Shown here: positions 46,201-57,770 of the stretch, in pieces
How the letters are laid out: each line of letters opens with the position of its first letter
Position numbering within the stretch: position 1 is the first letter of the stretch
Assembly: GCF_018143015.1 (NCBI RefSeq)
Contig: NC_054746.1
Span: 38,628,687 to 38,692,686 of the forward strand
Origin: Lytechinus variegatus
Taxonomy: Eukaryota > Echinodermata > Echinoidea > Temnopleuroida > Toxopneustidae
Reading direction: 5' to 3'
Length of the DNA stretch: 64,000 nt
The notes under the pieces: model-generated
The model's input: the letters and a program-made list of their open reading frames with translations, nothing else
What the model was told of the DNA's origin: nothing
Database searches by the model: none
Made by a program: the position numbers and the translations under genes

Positions 46201-49200
46201 CACATTTTTTATTTTCATATTATTGTGTTTTTTTCGAGTAAAAGCAATTTAAAAATCATGTCCTCCGCAGCTAACCTGGTATGTGTCATTATGTCCTAAA
46301 GATCTGTATCTCTTTGAAATCCTTGTGGACAAGTGATTAATTTTTCTCAAGACAATTTCAGTTTCAGTCCTAGATGGAAATGATGATTATTGGTTATTAA
46401 AATGAGAAGCAACCTCCATCATAAGTAACGAGATATGTCTCCACATGACTTCTCGTGTTGATTGCATATTCATGGAAGAAGGGGGATCATTGCCATCAAA
46501 TCTTCTAGCTTTACATTGTAGTTGATTACGATGAGTTATTTGGTGTGATTGCAGTCTACATGTACATGTACCCACTCCTGTTTATCATTCATACTCCTAA
46601 GATGGATTTCTAGGGCTCATTTTGAAGGAAAAATAAAGCCTGTGTCTGTCGTTTTGAGCTGTAGGGGCTTTTCCATAGAGAATAGGAGACCTGCTCCACA
46701 GATTGCAGCTGCAGATGAAAGTGCCTTGTTATTCAGCCAGATCTGTAGATAGTAGTCATCTTTAATGCTACCTCCATTTATCATTTGCTCTAAGCAGTGT
46801 GTTACACACAATCACAGTTCTCTTCTGCAGGATTTGGATCGTAATTTTCTTTCTTCTTTCTCCTGCATACATACATGTATATCATTAAAATTATCCTGTT
46901 TAGGAAGTTTGCATTTTATTCAAATAATTTTAAGATTCTACAGCTTACTTTATATTAAACTCACCAATCTTGACCATGAATGTTTTTGTAGACTAAATGG
47001 TATTCAAATTTTCATAGTTTTAGATTTTATAGTGTTTGTTTTCTTAAATGCATACAACCTGTTATTGTTATCTAGAGACTGTCCTTGTATCAAAGATGGC
47101 ACTGTGCTTAAACTTGTGATCTCTGAAAGTTATAAGAATCATGGTAAAGTTTACTGATGATAGAACCATCTGTTTTGTTTCAGGTACCCATTGGTGGAAG
47201 GGTGGAAAGGCTCTTCAAATCCTGTTTCCCTAGGTCTCTTCAAGGAACATCAACCAATCAACCAGTACACACCCTCCAGAAAATTATAACAGTTAAAGAA
47301 CCAGTACCAGCTAAGACCAAGACGGGCAAAAGGTATCATTTTTAAGATTATAACCAAATTCTAAGTGTGTGTCATGGGTGGACTGTTTAAACCTTTTTGT
47401 ACTGGTACATGTATATCCAAATTAAGAAAAATTTAGGACAGCTCTGATAAAGCTCTATTTTAGAGTTATGACAACTTCAAGTGGTAACCTTCTGTTGCCC
47501 AGAAAGAGTTCTCTACAGGAATTAGGATAATTCCAACTATATGACGTTGCCACCCTTCATCACTTTCTCTGAACTGACCTGATTAAAAAAAAATATATAT
47601 ATACATGTACATGTATATGGTTTTAACCATTCACTTGTGATATGTCTTTCAGCACATTTTGATAAAATGTTGCATTCATGCTATGATAGTTTTACCATCT
47701 TTCTTGTAATAGGAATCTAGGATTTTGTTAAACAGCATCTATTGAGTCTCGAGAGATACAGCAAAGGAAGGAAGAAAGAAGAAATACACTTTCCCCACAT
47801 TTCTCACTTTCTTCTCAGATTATGGATAAAGTATGATTTTTTTACACTATTTCTTGAGAGTATGCATGTACATACTGCATCATCATACCTGAAGACCCAT
47901 GGGGTACAAAGTCCAATTCTGATATTGGAAAATGGCTTGTTAGAACAATTTCAAAGTTTGTTGGTCAACAACAGGACAAATGCAAGCATTCTCTGATTCC
48001 CCTTCCTCAGGTATTATTAGAGCTTATATAAGATAGGTATCAGTTTTATACCTAACTTGTCTTGCTCCAAAAGTGGAATATTTAGATCAGAATGCTGTTG
48101 AATCAATGTTTAAAGAGAAATTCCAGTTGTTGCAGTAAACACTGATTTCATGAGAAAGTCTGTAAAACAAGGCTTAATTGTCAGTATATCATTGAGGATC
48201 TAGATCTGGTACAGTTACATTAACTGAACTTTGTGAAATCTTGAAATCTACGCTGAAAAATGTTCACACCGAAGATCCCCAACACAGATAAGCGCACGTG
48301 GGACAATGTATAATTATTGCTTAGGGCGTCGGGCCCGACGCCCTACCCGATTCCTGTGCTTATTTGCTGATTTCTCAGCAATTACACAATTTCTTCCAGA
48401 ATTCTTTGGAACATGCGTTTTATTTATACAAACAGACACTTTGGTGGTCATTTCATTGGATTCTGTACGAACTCATTTTGATATCGTTACCAAAACTAGC
48501 ATTTACCTTTAACATGATGTTAAACATTTGACTGCTATCATTTCAAGTCCTATGATATGCCAGAGTAGATCTTGATTTGGGAACCAAAATTAAGTAAAAC
48601 ATTTAGCAAAACGTAAGCAAAAAAGGCAAAATTGCATTATGCGTCACTTTTCTTGGAAACATTGATCCCTGCAAGCTATGCAGGCTTCTTGCATTCATGG
48701 ATTTACCATCTTGGAACAATATTTCTGTGGGTAGACAAGGATTTTGGCGAATTTTGCTTGCATCTTAATTGCTGGATTTGCGCTACATGTACTTCCATTC
48801 TACTTAATACAACTTTACATGTATGTGTTTATTACATTACGTGTGTTAGGTACATGGATGGTGGGTGAAAGTTTTGTTATAGACTTATAGTAACAGGTGG
48901 CATATGGGTAGTCTGCTGGGCAAACCCTTCACTCGAGGAAAGGGTCTGAATTGCAGCCTACTCATGCTTTGTGTACTGAAGGCCCTCTCGCTCAGGTTTG
49001 TATGTGCTAGTCTTTACGTGGAGACACACTTGTTGATCAAAGTTTCAATCAGGGTCTGTGCCTGCAGACTAGCATATGGGTGCTTGTGGGACAACTGCCT
49101 CTGAGGTGCAAGACTGGATGATATGGCAGAGGTCTTCAAAGAACATTATCTTGGTTGCAGCCAACCTTCAGAAAGACAGTAACTCGACCACACCATGTAT

Positions 49201-52200
49201 GCACCAGCTACATGTAGCAGCATTAACACCACTCTTCACCAAGAAAACAGCTATATTATGTTCGTAGAATGCGTTCTGGTTATACTTGTTAGTGTAGTAC
49301 AGAAGGTTTCACGGTACACCATGTATCTTTCTTGGGGCAAGTATTGGTCCTGAAAAGGACCACCCAATCTCGACGTGTCGACAAGTGTCTTCTTGTTGTC
49401 TTTAGGAGAATGAGCAAATTTTTTAAAAGCAGGCCTTATATACTCTATCAAAGTGCCGTATGCACGGTATCTGGCAGGGTACATGTCTCTGATTGGCTAG
49501 ATAAGTCACATGACATCCACATATGCGGACGTGGGTGACATCACACCATACTTGTTTCTGGCAAGTAACCGTAGAGGCCGTTCTCATTACGCTTTCAAAA
49601 ACTAGTTTACGTTTAGGAAGCCGATTCAGGAAGCCAGTTTGGAAGATCGCTTTGCTAGCATTTCCACTTGATAACACGAAAGTGGTTTTCTAAATCACTT
49701 CACGCAAAGCGCTCTGGTTGCTATGGAAACGCTCTCAGTAGGATGATACGTTTCGCGCAAAATCTGAAACAGCATAGGCATTCTACACCTGTCGTGTGGA
49801 GTAGTGCGCAAAATGTGCGAAGATCGCTTCCCGAAGAACGGTTGTGTACTCACTTATGTTAAAACCTGGGTAGCGTTTCATGAAAGGACTTGTCGGACGT
49901 TTTATCTGACAAGTCCCATTTTATCCGACAGTTACTATAGTAACAGTGACTCTCGGCCAATCATAATCAAGGAAAGATGTCAGATCTGACAACTTGTTGG
50001 ACAAAAATATTGATGAAACGCCCCCCAGTTTAACGAGGCAAAGAGATCTTGAAAACTACATCGCGAGGTGGTTTTCCAAACTGGTTTGGAAGATCGCTTC
50101 CAAGACCGCTTCCACCGTTCTCACTACGTGTTGAACTAGTTTCCAGTAAACTAGTTTTAGGAACGTAGTGAGAATAGCCTCCTAGATCCACGGGTAAGTT
50201 ATATGTACCTCAATTCATGGAGCTATCAATGCTCAATTTGTTAACTGCCTGTGACTTGTCGCTTCAACCTGTATGGGCCTCCTCCTGATGTTATGGGTGG
50301 ACCTCTGCAGGTAATCACCTGCAAATACCCTTAACCAGTTACTTGGTTGTTGGCTATGTGGGAGATGCGAGTTACTGTCAATTGCATGTCATCTGCAGTG
50401 ACCCATGTATTACAAACATTATTCTCCTCAAGACATATGCAATGCTTGAACAGATAGGTGTGACAGGGCCCTCACATTGGCAGAAAAGAAGATTTTAAAA
50501 CCTTTGCTCATTGTACATGTACATGTAATGTCAAAATATTTCTGGCATGCACCCAATAAAGTAAGATGACAGGCTTATCTGTGAAATATGTTTGAAGATA
50601 TTCCTGAAAGGTTACAAAAAAAACAACATTCAAACGTGGAAAACCAATGATATTGCAAACAATGTACATGTACCAGGACTAAATAATGTTTTACATGTCA
50701 TGGAAACCAGTTACAGTTTGTTGTCTCTCCATATTGCTTTAGATCCCCTTAAAGGAGAAGTTCACCCTGACAAAAAGTTTATTGTAAAATTAGCAGAAAA
50801 AATATTACCAAAGCCTAGGTTTGAGAAAAATCCATCATAGAATTACAAAGTTATTACAATTGTAATTATTTGATTTGTGACGTCATGCAAGCAGCATTCC
50901 TAAATAGTGGTTGGTAAAATTCAATGAAATGTCATTTTCCCAGAATTTTGATGTTTTTTACTGCACCATCAGTATATCAATAGACAAATCATTTCACACC
51001 TGATCATGAATAGAAAACAAAAATAAGTCATCAGGAACCATTAAAAAAAAGAGAAATATACATGTATGCATGCATTTTATATTATATACCATATGGGGCA
51101 GCTGCTCGTTTATGACATCACAAATACAAAACTTGAAATTTTAATAACTTTCTAATCTTTAACAGATTTTCCTCAAATCTTCAACGATATTTTTTATCAT
51201 TCTTTCTGCTAGTTTTACAACAAACTGCACCTGAGGATGAATGTCAATATTGGAACATTAATGTAACCTAGTTTGGCAGTGAAAGATACAGTGCAAATTT
51301 AGCAAGTACAGCTGCAATTGTTGGGATTCAAAACTGAGTTTGCATATAAAGCATCTATCTTTTTAAAGTTTATTTTGGAGGGAATTATTGAATTGCAAAG
51401 TGAAGCACTGTACCATAATACAAGATACTGAAGGATATCTTGTCTTGTGGATCTCTTTCTCCCCTCTCTTTCACAATCTCATTCTTGTTATTTTTCCTTT
51501 TAATTAAAACAGTCTATAATTTACACCTCAATTCAACAGATTTTTTACAAGCCAAGCTTAAGTAGAAAGGAGGAAAACAGGGGAGAAAAGCTTAAAGCTA
51601 TGGTGATAATTGTGGTGGTTTGTCTTTAGTGAGGAGAAATAATAAGTAATAGACTGTGTTACTGCAGGGAATTTCATTTGCAGAAATGTGTTTTTGTAAG
51701 GTGCTCTCAATCGAGTTGATCAGCACCACTGTCATAGTTTATTGAGGGAGAAGGATGGTTGTATTTCCTCAGGGATTTGTATACCGCATGTAAATGTCAT
51801 CCGTGTTAGATGTCGCAGAAAAAAGAAATTTGCATGGACATGTAATGTATCCATGTATTTTTTTCTAGAACATCGAAGCAATCTTCTATTTCTTGCTACA
51901 TGTACAAAACTTAAAATTTGGCATTTGCGACAAACATTTGAGGTCACCCAACAACTAGGGTGGTGCTGTTGCATACATTGTAGTTTATTCATGTTGATAT
52001 TTTTACCTTAACAATTTTCTTGTCAATTTAAAGCTGAAAATTCTTAAGATAATGATATAGAAATTTGCATCAATTGCTGTGGGTGAAAACTTGAGTTCTT
52101 AAAGGTCAAGTCCACCTCAGAAAATTGTTGATTGAATCAATAGAGAAAAATCAGACAAGTATAATGCTTAATAAAAATTTCATCAAAATCAGATGTAAAG

Positions 52201-55200
52201 TAAGAAAGTTATGACATTTTAGAATTTTGTTTATTTTTCAACAAATAGTTAATATATGCACAATTTAATCACAAATGCAAATGAGGGAATTGCTGATGTC
52301 TTTCACTCGTTTTTGTCTCACCTGCGAAGCAGAGTGAGACTATAGGCGCCGCTTTTCCGGCGGCGGCGGCGGCGGCGTCAACATCAAATCTTAACCTGAG
52401 GTTAAGTTTTTGAAATGACGTCATAACTTAGAAAGTATATGGACCTAGTTAATAAAACTTGGCCATAAGGTTAATCAAGTATTACTGAACATCTTATTAG
52501 AGTTTCATGTCACATGACCAAGGTCAAAGGTCATTTAGGGTCAATGAACTTAGACCATGTTGGAGGGATCAACATCGAAATCTTAACCTGAGGTTAAGTT
52601 TTTGAAATGTCATCATAACTTAGAAAATATATGGACCTAGTTCATGAAACTTGGACATAAGGTTAATCAAGTATCGCTGAACATCCTGCACGAGTTTCAC
52701 GTCACATGACCAAGGTCATTTAGGGTCAATGAACTTTGGCCGAATTGCAGATATCTGTTGAATTCCCATCATAACTTTGGATGTTTATGGATCTGATTCA
52801 TGAAACTTGGACATAATAGTAATCAAGCATCACTGAACATTTTGTGCAAGTTTCAGGTCTCATGATTAAGGTCAAAGGTCATTTAGGGTCAATGAACTTT
52901 GGCCGAATTGGGGGTATCTGTTGAATTACCATCATAACTTTGAAAGTTTATTGGTCTAGTTCATTAAACTTGGACATTATAGTAATCAAGTATCTCTGAA
53001 CATCCTGTGCGCGTTTCAGGTCACATGACCAAGGTCAAAGGTCAATGAACTTTGGCCGAACTGGGTGTATCTGTTGAATTACCATCATAACTTTGAAAGT
53101 TTATGGATCTGATTCATGAAACTTGTACATAAGAGTAATCAAGTATCACTGAACATCCTGTGCAAGTTTCAGGTCACATGATCAAGGTCACAGGTCATGT
53201 AAGGGGTTTTTTGTTGAATAACCATCATATCTCTGTAAGTTTATTGGTCTAGTTCATAAAAAGTGGACATAAGAGTAACCATGTATCGCTGAACATCTTG
53301 TGCGAGTTAGAGTAGTATTCAAAGTCAGCACTGCTGCTATATTGAACCGCGTGATGCAGGTGAGACGGCCAGAGGCATTCCACTTGTTTTTTTTTACTTT
53401 TGTTTTTTATTGTTAGAATTATACATTATTTTAATTTGTACATATTTGGCAATAAGGACCAACTTAACTGAGCCATAAAATGAACAATTTCAGATGTTTA
53501 GAGAGAAGTAAAACTTTGTTTCAATGAGGGCAATGATGAGAAAATTATAATAATTCATATAACAAAATACAAAGGAAATAGTGAGTAATGTCATCAGTTC
53601 CCTCATTGCATACCAACTGGGATGTGCATGACTATTTTGTAAAATTAAGTGAAACTTTAAAATGTCATAACTTTCTTTAATACTTAACCTTTACATCCAA
53701 TTTTAATGAAATTTTCAGTGTTACGCTTGTTGGATTTTTCTCTTTTTGTTCAAATCAACTTTTTATTGGGGTGGACTTGTCCTCTGATAATAAATACATG
53801 TACATGTATGTGGCACAAGCTGGAAGTGGTGCCACCTGTAATTTTGGGAATCTGGATTTGTATACCCCTACTACATGTACATGTAAATAATGGCATGAAA
53901 TAGTGGAAAAACCTGTGGTTTGAAATATTTCATCAGCTTTCAACCAATTCTCATGAAATTTGGCTCACACATTGGTCTTGGTGTAAAGGTGGGTAAGACA
54001 TATTTTTCCATGTGTTGGAAACTGTGTCGCCATGGTAACAGCATATTACAACAACTAATGTGTAGACATCATGCAGATTGAACTACTTTGTCATTTTCTG
54101 TGGTTTCGAAGCGATTTCGCCCCATACATGTATGCGTGGTGCACGGAATCTCCCCCATGCGGAAATGAATGCAGTTACACGTGAGATAGGCAATACCGCA
54201 CTTCCGGTGCGGAATAACTCCATTTGTAATCCGCTTCTTGAAGTGGGTTGGGTACTCTGCTTTGAATCTGAATCAAAATAATCCTAACATTTTCATATTG
54301 CCCTCCTAAGTGGAGTAACTCCTTCCATAGGCGGCGGAAGCGGGGGGGACGTGTCCCCCCCTCTTTTTTTTTTTTTTGGGGGGGGGTTGAGAACTTTTTT
54401 TTTTTTTGCTTGTCAAAAAAATTTTGGTTGTCCCCTCCTAAAATTTTGGGCTTCCGCTGCCAATGACTCCTTCTGGACTCCGGAGTATTCTCCACTCCGG
54501 CTGTCAGTATGAAAGTGGTGCTACATGTACATGTACATGTATGATGAAATTGGCACACACAGACACATAGGTCTTGAGCAAAAAGATGTGCAAGACACAT
54601 GTTTGCATTTTGTCAGATATTGTGTTGTCTAATGGTACAGTACATGCAATTACATGTATATATTTTGGCCAAATATCCAGGAAAACTCATTTTGGATTAA
54701 ACTACTTCCCCAGTTTTTAGGGAGTGATCAGGAAAGTTGGCACATATATTTATCTTTTGGTAAAAAGACATGCAATATTCACTTTGTAAATGTGTTGGAA
54801 ACTGTGTTACCATGGTAACTGCTTAGGGCAGGGGTAATAAAGGGATACTTGGAGCTGAAGATATTTATATGTAAAAAAAATGAAATAGAACAAAATTCAC
54901 AGAATAAAACACAGAAAATTCCTATCAAAATCTGATAACAAATAACGAAATTATAAAGTTTAGCAATGAATATTCATTAGATGGGCTGATGATGTCACAT
55001 CCCCACTTTCTTTTTTTTATGTTATTACATGGAACCATAATTGTTTGAACTTTTTACATGTGCAAATGTTATGTCTCCCTTCTTATGAAATAAGTTGGAG
55101 CAGGGCATATCTAATGCACTGAATCAGTTGTGTATCCTATATTTTTAATTCTTAGAGGAAAAAATTGTATAAACTTCATGTCATATAATAAAATACAAAA

Positions 55201-57770
55201 GAACAAGTGGGGATATGACATCATTGTTTGCTTATTGAATATTAATGAAGATGTGCCTAGAACTGTTATTCCTTATCAGATTTTGATCAAATTGTCAGTG
55301 TTTTATTTTATCTGATTTCTATTCAAATCTTTTTCAGCCTGGAGCATCCCTTTAATCCATCTTCAGTGATATTTCTGGTTTATTCAGTTTTTCTCTAAAA
55401 CATTGATGTTTTTGTCAAATGACTCTCAATATACTGTATAAAAACAACCATGGAACATGCAAAGGATGTATATTTTCAGATCTTGTCAAATTAGGATGTG
55501 TTTCATGTGCAAGGAGAAGACAATGATGATGAAAGTAGGCACACATGAGTTTTGGTCCATTTGAAGAACATTTCTCATCTTTCAAATGCTGACTTTATAT
55601 TCTAAAGATTAGATGAGTTTACCTGCCATGTTCATGTAAAGCAGATTCTATATTCAAGATTTATCAGAATTTTTTCCCTGCATCCCACATACTCAAAATT
55701 CAAAATATGGTTTGTTTGTTTGTTATCTGTTTTGTATGGTAAAAAAAATATGATTCTGGGCCTAAAAAGGGATGTCCACACTTACACTGAGTTGAAAGCA
55801 TAGAAAGTTTGGCAGAAATCCACAAGTGAATAACAAAATTATGTTTTATGGTTGTTTATTTTGATTTCATGAGTTCATATGTGAACAGAACCCCTATATT
55901 TCTTAAATTTGAATTTCTTATAGGGGAAGTTCCCCCTTAATTTCAATGTCGAACGGAAATGTGATGTAGAGAAGGGGGTATATCCACCACACAAATAAAA
56001 TCGCTTCAATTATTTTTTTTTTAGAAAACATATTTTTTACAATTTATATCCCCAAAACATAATAAAATATTGAAATATTAATATTCATTTTATGTCTGCT
56101 TCCATGTTTCATTAGACTGATTTAATTTCATTTCATTTTTAGTGTGTCCCAGAAAAAAATGAGGCCGAAAATCATCAATGATCTACACGTATCATAAATC
56201 AATCATAAATACAATATAGACAAATGACCTTATTCTAAAGCTTACAATCTGCTCTTTTCACCTGGTAGATGATTTCTCACTGAGGCATGGGTAATTAAAA
56301 CAGATTGAAGAAAGGATACCAAAAAACAATCAAAATGTTTGAAAGAAGGAATGTGTAATAGGAGGATTAAAGTCAGATCGTCTTTCAGCAAGTAAAAGGG
56401 CAATATGACACTATCAAATGAAAAAACTCCATTGGTAAATGTAAAAAAATATAATATTTTTTATCTGCCATATTGCCTTTCACTTGGTGTACAAGATATG
56501 GTATGAAATATCACATTTACCCAATCCTTTAAATTGTACTTGGTTTCAAGCACAAAAATTAGAACTATAATTTAAAATCATACTAATTTTATTGAATGTT
56601 TGTAACATTGAATTTCTAGTTTTATCTTGTCTTGTGTGTTAAAAGACAAATCAATAAACATGATATTTGAATTAATTGTTAGTCATCAGTATGTTCTCTG
56701 AACCTATGACAAAAATGCAAGCACTTTTTTTTGCTTTCTTCTTCTTTTTCTTTTCTTAACATGTCTCCATGCCATCCTCCTTTTTATATTTTTTAAAGAT
56801 TAATGTTCCATTAAAGTGAAATGGCCTGAAAGGAAGGAATCCATTATATTTGTCGTAAGCTGTATTTCAATTGTTTCATTCCCTACTATATAGTTTCATT
56901 TTCTGTCCTTCCATGAAAATGGGTTCTTGAGTTGAGTGCTGTTTAGTCCATGACAAACATAATTTTTGACATTGAGAATTGGCGAGTTCTTGGAGGGTGG
57001 AGAGATGAAGCCATATTCCAGGGGAAATTGCATGAAAAAGATACATTAAGTGTATTGATCTCCATTTAGGGATTGGGCGTACATCATGCATGCACTGAAT
57101 GCTGGCCTTTTTATTCTTGTGACCTGATGCTTGGAGAAAAGACTCAAAGGAGTAATATTATACTCTGCAAGATGAAAGTAAAAAAATTGGAAAAATCCTT
57201 CAGTGTGCCATACTGCTTCATTTGAACCCATCCACAGCTTCAGGGAGGTTGAAAATCATTTTGTGATCTGACATTGAAAGGTGACTGTTTTTAGTTTACA
57301 GTCATCATGTATTTTCATCTTGAAGAATACTTTACAGACCTCATGTTATGTTATAAATATTGAATATTAAGTGTGTACTACATGGTAAGTGTTATACACG
57401 TATATGTGGTGTGTTTCTTCCTATTACAAGTGCAAAATTGATGGTTGATGGATTCAAATTTTATTTTTTCCTCAATTAAATTATGCAAATGGAATATCTT
57501 TGAAGGAGATCAAGGAGAAAAACTTCAAGTCTTGATTTTACCTAAATTCATGACTTATTCATATAAATTCTGCACCTGCATGGATTTTATTATACATCTA
57601 TTGTATAAACTGGTTTGGATTTTTATCTTTTCATTAGCTCTGCTACAAATGGTATGGTTTGGCTTTCACTCAGTGATATGGAGAATACAATGGCTCAGAA
57701 ATACCACTGGAATGACTCCAAGAATAGTGGAAAGCTTCTCTTGTCTCTTGGAATTGACTCAAGAAATATT
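41541..57770 (+). CDS. AFTPH: Aftiphilin, 5' three coding exons (3' end outside window)
   Basis: Clathrin/AP-1 accessory protein acting at the trans-Golgi network and endosomes. Exons 41541-43298, 47184-47332 and 57638-57770 join in phase to give 680 residues (human protein ~936). The N-terminus IPMVSSSPPPMDDVAFDDDD matches the aftiphilin opening. The first exon is acidic and disordered and holds about eleven D/E-rich aromatic motifs (DDEWGDFDNF, ESDDFGEFG, DDFGDFG and similar), of the kind that bind adaptor ear domains, plus one DPF (about residue 65). Exon 2 (VERLFKSCFP) and exon 3 (LSLSDMENTMAQKYHWNDSK, then LLLSLGIDSRNI) correspond to the conserved clathrin-binding region; human has LQDIHDAYGLRYQWGGSHSN and SLGIDTRNI there. 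Exon 3 ends in phase 0 at donor GTAAGT. The C-terminal ~200-250 residues were not found before 64000. Confidence 0.9.
44813..45311. mobile_element. MITE family TTAAAGGG..CTCC, copy 2
   Basis: Ends TTAAAGGGATGCTCCGAGCT and inverted AGCTGGGAGCATCCCTTAA. The centre includes TGACTTCATCAGCCCACC and a block also present at 54838-55355. Confidence 0.8.
45655..46068. mobile_element. Long fold-back element in AFTPH intron
   Basis: Two imperfect arms of ~170 bp face each other: GAATTCGCAAAAGTGGTTTT, ATGCAGATTTCCTGTATAAA and ACCATGGTT on the left, and inverted copies of these on the right. A central hairpin (GAGTCCACT..AGTGGACTC) lies near 45860-45890. No ORF. Confidence 0.8.
47184..47332 (+). CDS. AFTPH: AFTPH second coding exon
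   Basis: Acceptor TTTTGTTTCAG; encodes VPIGGRVERLFKSCFPRSLQ through VPAKTKTGK plus two bases; donor GTATCA. Phase 0 in, phase 2 out. Confidence 0.8.
48322..48345. repeat. Perfect 24-bp GC palindrome
   Basis: TAGGGCGTCGGG and its exact inverted copy, with no loop, in AT-rich intron DNA. Confidence 0.85.
49574..50182. mobile_element. Inverted-repeat element hosting a nested MITE
   Basis: Left end GAGGCCGTTCTCATTACG..AAAACTAGTTT and right end (inverted) GAGGCTATTCTCACTACG..AAAACTAGTTT, about 80% alike over ~38 bp. Several GGAAGATCGCTTCC-type palindromes are inside. Interrupted by the element at 49863-50029. Confidence 0.75.
49863..50029. mobile_element. TTAA-flanked MITE nested in 49574-50182
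   Basis: TTAA at 49859-49862 and 50030-50033 flank ends AACCTGGGTAGCGTTTCATG and (inverted) ACTGGGGGGCGTTTCATC. Internal inverted GACTTGTCGGAC / GTCAGATCTGAC blocks. 167 bp. Confidence 0.8.
50750..51245. mobile_element. Inverted-repeat element, degenerate right end
   Basis: Left end CTTAAAGGAGAAGTTCACCC; right end ...CACCTGAGGATGAATGTC is a decayed inverse. Internal ATTACAAAGTTATTAC / AATAACTTTCTAAT blocks are inverted, as in the other families here. Confidence 0.5.
52102..53785. mobile_element. Long-TIR MITE, copy 2, split by a nested insertion
   Basis: Ends AAAGGTCAAGTCCACCTCAG and (inverted) GGACAAGTCCACCCC match the 22601-23197 family, as do the AAGAAAGTTATGACATTTTA blocks. The centre is occupied by the element at about 52317-53390. 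Confidence 0.8.
52317..53390. repeat. Nested element with ~6 tandem subunits and DR1-like AGGTCA pairs
   Basis: Both ends carry GTCTCACCTGC in inverted orientation (left near 52317, right near 53366). A (CGG)n run lies near 52358. Then come about six units of 140-190 bp, each with CATAACTT..GAAAGT..TATGGA, AAACTTGGACATAA, ACTGAACATC and TCACATGACCAAGGTCA. Perfect AGGTCA-A-AGGTCA pairs lie at 52521-52533 and 53032-53044. No coding potential. Confidence 0.85.
54325..54470. mobile_element. MITE with GGCGGCGGAAGC ends
   Basis: GGCGGCGGAAGCGGGGGGGA on the left faces GCTTCCGCTGCC on the right. Long C, T and G homopolymers lie inside. About 145 bp. Confidence 0.6.
54838..55355. mobile_element. MITE family TTAAAGGG..CTCC, copy 3
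   Basis: Ends TAAAGGGATACTTGGAGCTG and inverted CAGCCTGGAGCATCCCTTTA. The interior shares GATGTCACATCCCCACTTTC and flanking blocks with copy 2. Confidence 0.8.
56390..56485. mobile_element. Small inverted-repeat element
   Basis: AAGTAAAAGGGCAATATGAC faces the inverted GCCATATTGCCTTTCACTT; 96 bp, AT-rich loop. Confidence 0.6.
57638..57770 (+). CDS. AFTPH: AFTPH third coding exon
   Basis: Acceptor CTTTTCATTAG; one base completes Ser, then SATNGMVWLSLSDMENTMAQ and KYHWNDSKNSGKLLLSLGID, SRNI; donor GTAAGT, phase 0. This is the best-conserved aftiphilin segment. Confidence 0.9.

Larger units (their letters stand above)
43299..47183 (+). other. AFTPH intron 1 (coding-exon numbering)
   Basis: About 3.9 kb between GTGAGT and TTTCAG. 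Holds the MITE at 44813-45311 and the fold-back at 45655-46068; nothing else recognised. Confidence 0.7.
47333..57637 (+). other. AFTPH intron 2 (10.3 kb), repeat-rich
   Basis: Exon phases on either side match directly. Contains at least eight inverted-repeat elements listed separately, TACATGTA-rich microsatellites and no recognised exon. 47333-48320, 48346-49570, 51246-52100, 53786-54300 and 55360-56385 hold nothing further that I recognise. Confidence 0.6.

Noticed and set aside
54175-54600. 141-residue minus-strand ORF
   Set aside because: It crosses homopolymer runs of a MITE and microsatellite DNA.
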